From contig JBEKYH010000157.1 of NCBI GenBank assembly GCA_049511115.1, positions 1 through 12,650 of the forward strand: DNA of 12,650 nt, in the 5' to 3' direction. This stretch comes from JBEKYH01 sp049511115. GTDB taxonomy: Bacteria; Planctomycetota; Phycisphaerae; Tepidisphaerales; Tepidisphaeraceae. The notes under the pieces are model-generated. The model saw only the letters and a list, made by a program, of their open reading frames with translations. It was not told the DNA's origin and ran no database searches. Positions 7,399-12,650 of this stretch are shown piece after piece. Position numbers and translations under genes: made by a program. Every line of letters starts with the position of its first letter. Positions within the stretch are counted from its first letter, which is position 1.

Positions 7399-7429
7399 GG
7401 TCTGGGCCGCCGTCGAAGCGGCCCAGACC
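7399..7429 (-). terminator. Intrinsic terminator or attenuator between bufA and bufB
   Basis: A perfect 12 bp inverted repeat (GGTCTGGGCCGC and GCGGCCCAGACC, loop of 7 nt) lies about 75 bp after the bufA-like stop. On the minus strand it is directly followed by the T-rich TTTTGTTGTTTC. This is the form of a Rho-independent terminator acting in the bufA to bufB direction. No separate promoter for bufB is obvious in the remaining 50 bp. It may therefore be a partial terminator that makes precursor mRNA abundant and enzyme mRNA scarce. The strand call follows from the T tract. Confidence 0.85.
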
Positions 7430-7502
7430 CGCGAATCATTGTTCGACGAAAGCTAGCGCCAAGGAGGCGCGAGCCATCGGCGATGTTCCGTAATCGAGAA
7501 GA

Positions 7503-7823
7503 TTACAGAATGCCCGGAGCGGGGGCGGTGGCCGGAGCGGTGCTGCATCCGCCATTGCCCTTGCAGGAATTCTTGCCCTTGCAGCCCTGGTCGCCGGTCT
7601 TGCAGCCGCCCTGGCCCTTACATGCATTCTGGCCTTTGCATGCATGGGTGGCAGCGGCCTGGAGACGCTGGACCTTGGCGCCGGCGGCGATCTGAGCCGT
7701 CGGGGAGGTGATGGAGCGGCTAGCGGCCTTGGCGGTGTTCGCCGTGCCGGCAACCAACCCTGAGAAAGCGGCCAAGGCCAACATGCCCGAGGCCGAACCG
7801 ATCAACTTCGTTGTCTTATTCAT
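7503..7823 (-). CDS. bufA: Secreted six-cysteine bufferin-like RiPP metallophore precursor
   Basis: A 106-residue small secreted peptide and likely substrate of the DUF692 oxidase. A Sec signal peptide covers about residues 1-33 (MNKTTKLIGS, hydrophobic ALAAFSGLVAG, cut near AKA). The core holds all six cysteines (C62, C68, C74, C81, C87, C93) in two tandem copies: ACKGQNACKGQGGCKTGDQ and GCKGKNSCKGNGGC. The C-terminus is Ala/Pro-rich. AAGAGG lies 5 nt before the ATG. Bufferins, first described in Caulobacter copper homeostasis, are secreted this way with their cysteines oxidised to heterocycles that bind copper. The EGKCG motif of the best-known members is absent here; the repeated CKG may be the modified site, so subfamily and metal are inferred. 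The 75 nt after the stop lead into a strong terminator hairpin. Confidence 0.85.
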   Translation of the reverse strand: MNKTTKLIGSASGMLALAAFSGLVAGTANTAKAASRSITSPTAQIAAGAKVQRLQAAATHACKGQNACKGQGGCKTGDQGCKGKNSCKGNGGCSTAPATAPAPGIL

Positions 7824-8266
7824 GGCATCCTCTTAAAACGTTGAATGTTTCGCCGCGCTGAGCGGCAACCTTGCCCCGCAGGCACAGCCGCTCACAGCGG
7901 CAAACCAGCCCGGGGCGTGGCGAAAGTTCGTATGTCAATTAACTACGTGCTTTGAACCCCATCGGATGCAAATTAACCCGTGACACCTCCTTCCATTCGC
8001 TGAATTGGCCCCACGACGCGCCCGAGGTTGTCTAAAGCCTTGCTACCACCTTAGGCGCCCAGCCTTACAAAGGTAACAACCCCTAACGCTTCTCCAATAT
8101 TTCACCCTGTTTTGGTTCGTTTGAAAAGGGGGAAAATCGGAAATTTGTGAATTTGGGAAAATGGCGACGCATATCCGGGTCCCTCCCATGGAGCGTATAT
8201 CGGCAAGATGCCGCAGATTCATACGCAGCCAAATCCGATTTTGGATGTGCACCATACAAACTCTGG
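7824..8266. other. Gene-free region upstream of bufA
   Basis: About 440 bp without a convincing gene; short open frames here (for example 8043-8255 minus) show no family features. On the minus strand it must hold the bufA promoter and leader. I see TTGACA at 7938-7933 but no matching -10 element, so no promoter is called. A small hairpin GCCGCT/AGCGGC lies at 7887-7901. A second copy of AGCGGCAA at 7861-7868 could pair with the same arm, allowing alternative leader folds. An AAGGAGG without a properly spaced start lies at 7992-7986. Nothing else stands out except the inverted repeat at 8193-8226. Confidence 0.5.
8193..8226 (-). terminator. Two-part inverted repeat, possible 3' end of the PEP-CTERM gene
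   Basis: An inner hairpin (CGGCA-TCT-TGCCG, 8201-8213) sits inside an outer pair (GCGTAT and ATACGC, 8193-8198 with 8221-8226). It lies about 40 bp after the stop of the large PEP-CTERM gene. No T tract follows, so it is not a canonical terminator and may only protect the mRNA end. Confidence 0.3.
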
Positions 8267-9862
8267 CTATCTGATCCGGGTATTCCGGCGTCGCCGGGCA
8301 AGGAGGCCGCCCGCGACTAAGGTTAGCAGGCCAGCGGTCGCAGGTTCGGGAACGTTATTGCTTTCACTCGGCTGTACATCCGCCAGCGCGAGATTCCACG
8401 CTGCACTAAATGATCCCGGCAATTGCTCCATCTGACTCGCGCTCAAACTCCGATTGAAGTTCTGCGCCACCAGCAGCAAATCCGCGAAATTGACCACGCC
8501 GTCATAATTGAAATCCCCGTCGGCCCAATCGATGGGGTTGCCGTGGGTGTCGAGGGTGTGGTTGAAATTTTGCGCGACAACCAGCAGATCGGCGAAGTTC
8601 ACGGTGCCGTCCAGATTTGCATCGCCGGCCAGGGTGTTCTCGACAATGATCTGATTCGGTCCCGCCGGCGTTCCAGCGTCACGATTCCCATCGGCGTAAC
8701 CGACGGCGTACAAGCCGGGGCTCGCGGCCGCGTTAGAGCTGACGATCCCCGCGCCCGTCCAAGTGTCATTGTTGTAGCCGCTGGCGATGTAGCCTCGGAT
8801 CGTTGTCGCGGGATCGGCCGCGGCGGGGAAGTTGATGTCCAGCGTGTTGGCATTCAAATTCAGTTGCCCCGTGCCGCTGATATTCAGCGCGCTGGTTGAA
8901 ACCACATACTGATTCGCCTCCACAGCTGCCGTCGCAGTGGCCCCGCTGCCGACGGTTAAGGTCGCCAGGTGTTGCGTGCTGCCAAAGTTCACGGCGCCGC
9001 CGGTGGCGTTGATGGCCAGCGTCGCCGTCGCCGGTCCGGCGTCGCTCTGGAAAGTAGCGGTTCCGCCGGTGTTGGTGAACGTCGTGCCGGCCACCCAAGT
9101 CTGCGAGCCGCCAATCGTCGTCGTGCCGCTGTTGGTGAAATTGGCCGACTGAATCAGCGTTCCGGTCTGCGAGAACGTGCCGGAGTTGGTGATCGGATCA
9201 GACGATTGCAGCAACCCGGCGTTGTTGAAATTCCCCTGATTATTCAGCGTGCCTCCCGACAAGTAATACTGATCGCCCGTGCCGCCGCTCATCTGGCTCC
9301 CGGAGTTCGTGGTGACATTCGCCTGGAAGACGTTGGTGCTGGGATCGGACGTGTAATGCGAGCCGGTTTCGTTGGTCAGCGTACTGGCGAAGGTCGCCGT
9401 CATGCCGGTCGTTTTGATCGTGCCGTAATTGGCAACCGCGCCGGTGAACGTCGCCGGCTGATAATTCAAATCCAGGGTCGTGTTGTTGGTGACTGGCCCA
9501 TTCACAGTGGTCGTACCGCCGGTGAGATACATCGTGCCGTTATTGGTTAGCCCGCCGGTGCGGATGAGACCGTAGCCGGTGATCTGGCCGGTGTTGTTGA
9601 GGGCATCGTTGTTGTTGTCAAACGTGCCGCCCGTCAGACTGATGAGACCAGCATTGGTCGCCAGGCCGCTGGTGACCAGCAGCTTTGCACCCGGCCCGGC
9701 GGAGATCGTGCCCGCCGCGGGATTGGTCAGCGGGCCCGAAACAATGAGCGTGCCACCGGTCGGCTGGATAAGGCTATTGTTGGTGACAGCCTCGCTGATC
9801 TTGCCGAAGCCCTCAATCGTCGCCGCATTGGTGATCGTCGTTGAGGTTGCCGGTGTCCAGGT
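8267..9862 (-). CDS. C-terminal part of giant PEP-CTERM/dockerin protein (frameshifted)
   Basis: The open frame runs from 9862 to the stop at 8267, about 530 residues. The nearest ATG is 9532, but it has no ribosome binding site. The codons upstream of it continue the same TN.G-type beta repeats (NNSLIQPTGGTLIVSGPLTN, NNTGQITGYGLI). This is therefore the rest of the protein encoded at 9813-12650, shifted by one base near 9848, and not a separate gene. It consists of beta-helix-like TNxGTI/FT repeats. A two-unit dockerin-like calcium motif and a PEP-CTERM sorting tail follow. The product would be exported and sorted to the cell surface or matrix. Standing alone as an independent gene is unlikely. 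Confidence 0.75.
   Translation of the reverse strand, partial: TWTPATSTTITNAATIEGFGKISEAVTNNSLIQPTGGTLIVSGPLTNPAAGTISAGPGAKLLVTSGLATNAGLISLTGGTFDNNNDALNNTGQITGYGLIRTGGLTNNGTMYLTGGTTTVNGPVTNNTTLDLNYQPATFTGAVANYGTIKTTGMTATFASTLTNETGSHYTSDPSTNVFQANVTTNSGSQMSGGTGDQYYLSGGTLNNQGNFNNAGLLQSSDPITNSGTFSQTGTLIQSANFTNSGTTTIGGSQTWVAGTTFTNTGGTATFQSDAGPATATLAINATGGAVNFGSTQHLATLTVGSGATATAAVEANQYVVSTSALNISGTGQLNLNANTLDINFPAAADPATTIRGYIASGYNNDTWTGAGIVSSNAAASPGLYAVGYADGNRDAGTPAGPNQIIVENTLAGDANLDGTVNFADLLVVAQNFNHTLDTHGNPIDWADGDFNYDGVVNFADLLLVAQNFNRSLSASQMEQLPGSFSAAWNLALADVQPSESNNVPEPATAGLLTLVAGGLLARRRRNTRIR
8270..8353 (-). other. PEP-CTERM sorting signal
   Basis: The last 28 residues read VPEPATAGLLTLVAGG then LLARRRRNTRIR: a VPEP motif, a hydrophobic stretch and an arginine-rich tail. 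This is the classic PEP-CTERM tripartite signal, recognised by an exosortase in exopolysaccharide-producing Gram-negatives and Planctomycetota. The exosortase gene is not in this window. Confidence 0.92.
8444..8626 (-). other. Dockerin-like paired calcium-binding repeats
   Basis: Two near-identical units, GDANLDGTVNFADLLVVAQN and GDFNYDGVVNFADLLLVAQN, separated by a short linker. Each has the D-x-N-x-D-G loop followed by a helix, as in type I dockerin or EF-hand-like calcium sites. In Planctomycetota this pair is common just before PEP-CTERM tails and need not mean cellulosome assembly. Confidence 0.85.
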
Positions 9863-12650
9863 TTATATACCCGTCGTTGGTGGCGTCGGCGCCGACGAGA
9901 TTAAATTGCAAGCCGGCGGCCAGATTAATCGTTCCGGTGTTGCTCAGACCCGCGGTGCTGGAGGTCAGCGTCAGGTTGCCGCCGCCCTGACTGATGACTC
10001 CGGAGTTAATGACCGAGGTTCCGCCGAGCGCGCCATAACCGGCGATCAGCCCGTTGTTGGCAATTACGCCGGTGACGCTGCCGCCATCAAGAGCGATAGA
10101 GCCGGAGTTGCTCAGGCCGGGTCCGTTGAGGGTAACGGTTACGCCGAGGGGAATCTCGCTCACATTGCCGGAATTGACCATGCCGCCGGGGGCGGTAAAC
10201 GACAGCTCAAAGGCGGCATTTCCCGAGTTGGTCAACTGGCCCGGGAAGGCGCCGCCTTCATATATGAAAGTTCCCTGATTATTCAGGCTCTGCGCCAGCG
10301 GGCCCAAATCCTGCACCAGCGTGCCGGTCGGGGCAACGGTCAGGTTGCCGGTGGCGACATCGCTCGATCCGGCGTTCAATGTCAACGTGAAATATCCGTT
10401 GCCACCGATGGTTTCGTTGCCCGGGATATTCAGGGCCATTCCGGCGTTCAGCGTCAGGCTGTTGCCGAAGGCGGCGGACGTGGTCGTGGGTCCGGCGTCG
10501 GGATCAAAGGTCAAGGCCTGGGTCAGGTTAAGCGTGCCGCCCGTCCAGACGAAATCCGCCGGTTGGCCGTCAAAGTCAAGGGCGGCAAAGGTCATCGAGC
10601 CGCCGCTGAAGTTGACCATTCCGCCGGGAAGGGGCGGAATGCCGGGGCCTTGGTTGAGATTCGCCAAACCAGTCAGCGTGCCGGCGGAGCAATTCACAAT
10701 GCCGGCGCTGACGTTGAAAGAGCCGTTGTAACCGACATTGACGATGGTGGCGGCAAGCGTGCCGCCTTCGAGCGTATAACTGGCTGCATAGTCGCTTCCG
10801 CCGATGTCCAGGCCTTCTGCGTTGGCGGTGTTCACTCCTCCCTCTTGAGTGAACGCGCCGTAGGTTCCCGGGCCGATTAATTCTTGGAAATCGACCGTGA
10901 GTGTGCCGGCATCCATCGTGTAGGTATCATGCGAGCCTGGAACCAGGAAAGGCGCGCCAAGCTCAAAATCGCCGGTGACGTTATTGGCGCCACTATTTTG
11001 AATGAAGATGCCGGCGCCGTCGGCGCCGACGGTTTCGCCGGCGGCATTAATAATGCCCGGCGCCGTGAGCGTGTAGGTGGAAGTGGCCAATCCGTTGGCT
11101 TCCTCGGCGATTTCTATTCCGCCATTGGCGTTGTTGACGCCGCCGGTCTGCACGAAAGTCGTGGTAGTGACGTCCTGGCCAATGACTTCCCGCGCCGTGC
11201 TGTTGATGACGCCGGCCGAAAACGTATACGCCGCATTGGCCTCATGGCCCAGGTTCAAACCGCCGGCGGTGAGTGTGCCACCGGTCTGATCGAACGTGCC
11301 ATTACTGCCGTCGCCGACATATACATATCCGCTCACCATGAGCTGGCCGCCTTGCAGATTGTACGTGCCGCTGGGGCCAATGACGGTCTGACCGTAACCG
11401 ATCTCAATGTCGCCGGTGACGGTGTTGGTAGATGTGCCGGACTGTGTGAGGGTGCCGGTGCCGTATTGGCCGATAAATTCATCGGCTCCGACGCTGAGCG
11501 AGCCGCCCTGCAGGTTGTAAATGCCCACGTCACCGGCGTTGACGCCCAGATACAAGCTGGAGGACGAATTACTGACGGCGTTGCTGCCGCCGAACTGGGT
11601 GAAATCGCCGGCTGCGCCGGCGCTGACGGGGCCTACGGTGATGACCCCGGGGTTGCCGCCGATGTACTCGCTGCCGGCGGACAAATCGAGCGAGCCGTTT
11701 TGCAGGTTATAAACACCGAGGGCGTTGGTATTGGCGCCGACATACAAATCGCTGAGGGAGTTAATGAGGTTGGAGGAAGCTCCGCTCTGGGTGAACGTGC
11801 CCGTGCCGTACTCTCCAACAACTTCATCGGAGTAAGTGATGGTCAAAGTCCCGCCCTGCAGATTGTAATTGCCGGTCGCGCCGGGCGATTCGGCGAGGCA
11901 CAGATTAGTGTTGCTGAGCGCGACCGTGCCGGCCGTCTGGGTAAATGTGCCTGTATTCGAATAGCCGACTATCACAGCGCCGTTCGACGAGAGGGTTCCG
12001 CCGTTCATGTTGTAATAACCAATGCCGCCCAATCCCACGTTGAGTTCGACGTTAGTGCCCAGGGTCTGCGCGCCGCCGGTCTGGGTGAATGTGCCGGTGG
12101 ACCCCGCGTTGTTTCCGATCGTCTCCGCGATCGCCGTTGCGGCGAAGGTGAGCGTTCCGCCGTTCAGGGTGTAAGTGCCGTTGCCGTTGTTGGCGACGAG
12201 CAATTCGGTGGATACCGAGTTGGTTCCGGCGTTCTGTACAAACGCGCCCGTGCCGGAGTCACCAATCGATTCGTTTGCCGCCGTGAGTGTGCCGGTGCCG
12301 GTGTTGACCGCGTTGAGCGTGTACTGGCCGTTGCCGGTGGATTGAGTGCCGAGCGAGAGTCCGCTGACAGTGTTGGTTCCGGCGCTCTGGGTAATGATGC
12401 CCGAGCCGGCGTAGCCGACATCTTCGATGAGCGAACTCAATGCGCCGGTTCCGCTCAAGGTGTAGGTGTTGTTAGAACTGGTGCTCAGGCTGCCAATTAT
12501 GAGGGCGTTTGTGATGTTATTCGTGCCGGCGCTCTGATTATAGAAATCTCCGGTAGTGGTGGTGCCGATGTATTCGTTGCCGGCGATCATCGCCGTGCCG
12601 GAGGCGCTTTGAATGAGCGTGAACGTCGATACGGCCGTCGCGTTGATGGT
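9813..12650 (-). CDS. Giant repeat-rich surface protein, N-terminal side (5' end beyond window)
   Basis: The frame is open to the right window edge and codes for more than 940 residues, so ATG 12590 is probably internal. Residues are dominated by Gly, Thr, Asn and Ser with no cysteine-rich or catalytic motifs. From the window edge to about 10750 it holds a dozen or more units of about 45-60 residues of the form IG..GTGTFTQSGGTN...LYLG....GTYNLQGGTLTA, an autotransporter-like or beta-strand repeat type. From about 10750 to 9850 the repeats change to TNSGxISL beta-helix style. The frame then meets a stop at 9813-9815 after LDTGNLNDDHQ, unlike the flanking repeats, whereas the next frame continues them. 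The product is probably an exported adhesin or matrix protein. Its function is not known. Confidence 0.8.
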   Translation of the reverse strand, partial: TINATAVSTFTLIQSASGTAMIAGNEYIGTTTTGDFYNQSAGTNNITNALIIGSLSTSSNNTYTLSGTGALSSLIEDVGYAGSGIITQSAGTNTVSGLSLGTQSTGNGQYTLNAVNTGTGTLTAANESIGDSGTGAFVQNAGTNSVSTELLVANNGNGTYTLNGGTLTFAATAIAETIGNNAGSTGTFTQTGGAQTLGTNVELNVGLGGIGYYNMNGGTLSSNGAVIVGYSNTGTFTQTAGTVALSNTNLCLAESPGATGNYNLQGGTLTITYSDEVVGEYGTGTFTQSGASSNLINSLSDLYVGANTNALGVYNLQNGSLDLSAGSEYIGGNPGVITVGPVSAGAAGDFTQFGGSNAVSNSSSSLYLGVNAGDVGIYNLQGGSLSVGADEFIGQYGTGTLTQSGTSTNTVTGDIEIGYGQTVIGPSGTYNLQGGQLMVSGYVYVGDGSNGTFDQTGGTLTAGGLNLGHEANAAYTFSAGVINSTAREVIGQDVTTTTFVQTGGVNNANGGIEIAEEANGLATSTYTLTAPGIINAAGETVGADGAGIFIQNSGANNVTGDFELGAPFLVPGSHDTYTMDAGTLTVDFQELIGPGTYGAFTQEGGVNTANAEGLDIGGSDYAASYTLEGGTLAATIVNVGYNGSFNVSAGIVNCSAGTLTGLANLNQGPGIPPLPGGMVNFSGGSMTFAALDFDGQPADFVWTGGTLNLTQALTFDPDAGPTTTSAAFGNSLTLNAGMALNIPGNETIGGNGYFTLTLNAGSSDVATGNLTVAPTGTLVQDLGPLAQSLNNQGTFIYEGGAFPGQLTNSGNAAFELSFTAPGGMVNSGNVSEIPLGVTVTLNGPGLSNSGSIALDGGSVTGVIANNGLIAGYGALGGTSVINSGVISQGGGNLTLTSSTAGLSNTGTINLAAGLQFNLVGADATNDGYINLDTGNLNDDHQCGDD
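10750..12650 (-). repeat. Tandem array of about 12 or more diverged protein-coding repeats
   Basis: At least twelve units of roughly 45-60 codons can be aligned by eye. Each begins with an [E/V]-x-[I/V]-G step, then G-x-F-x-Q-x-G-G/A, then Y-x-L/M-x-G-G-x-L. Examples are GTFTQTGG, GTFTQSGA and GTLTQSGT. The units are diverged in DNA and vary in length, so this is an old expansion and not a recent identical array. The array reaches the window edge, so the total number is unknown. Confidence 0.8.

Noticed and set aside
7910..7938. TTGACA at 7938-7933 as a bufA sigma-70 promoter
   Set aside because: The expected -10 position reads CCCCGG, so there is no supported promoter, and bufferin operons elsewhere often use ECF sigma factors.
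7939..7995. AAGGAGG (7992-7986) with a possible short leader peptide ending at 7939
   Set aside because: The nearest in-frame starts are 14 or more nt away or directly overlap the motif, so spacing does not suit translation; the peptide would be about 10-16 residues with no pattern.
8043..8301. Two overlapping small minus-strand open frames (70 and 72 residues)
   Set aside because: No ribosome binding site, no recognisable domain, and they lie in different frames over the same DNA.
9579..10880. 433-residue plus-strand open frame opposite the giant repeat gene
   Set aside because: The minus-strand frames carry the repeats, dockerin pair and PEP-CTERM tail; this one is a by-product of repetitive GC-rich sequence.
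10750..12650. CRISPR-like or satellite repeat array
   Set aside because: The periodic sequence is in one open reading frame and diverged at DNA level; there are no identical repeats with unique spacers.

Overview
The window looks like a chromosomal segment of a Planctomycetota bacterium, plausibly class Phycisphaerae. This rests on a very long low-complexity secreted protein ending in a dockerin-like repeat pair plus a PEP-CTERM tail, on high-GC coding sequence, and on the gene mix. It is an inference from content, not a database match.

Left end (1-1465, plus strand): a YqgE/AlgH (UPF0301) gene, a small hypothetical gene, and a small helix-turn-helix-like gene with its own extended -10 promoter. 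Its 3' end runs about 50 bp into the convergent gene.

All remaining genes (1416-12650) are on the minus strand. Read in the direction of transcription (right to left), the first is a huge repeat-rich secreted or surface protein. Its 5' end lies beyond the window, it carries an apparent frameshift near 9848, and it ends in dockerin-like and PEP-CTERM elements. A roughly 440 bp gene-free region follows, and then the main system of the window.

That system is a bufferin-type RiPP metallophore cluster: a Sec-secreted six-cysteine precursor peptide (bufA-like, 7503-7823), a strong terminator/attenuator hairpin (7399-7429), a DUF692 multinuclear non-heme iron oxidase (bufB, 6414-7346), a DUF2063 partner protein (bufC, 5474-6433), a type II NADH dehydrogenase-like flavoprotein (4111-5469), and a DoxX membrane protein (3560-4084). 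In related clusters the DUF692/DUF2063 pair modifies cysteines of the precursor, the product binds copper in the periplasm, and a DoxX protein completes the operon. Here the NDH-2-like gene sits between bufC and the DoxX gene, and the precursor has regularly spaced CKG-type cysteines rather than the classic EGKCG motif. This cluster is the most likely 'exciting system'.

Downstream lie a HicB antitoxin gene and a short remnant that looks like the N-terminus of its HicA toxin. The remnant runs in frame into a secreted DUF255/YyaL-type thioredoxin-fold protein carrying a CHWC active site.
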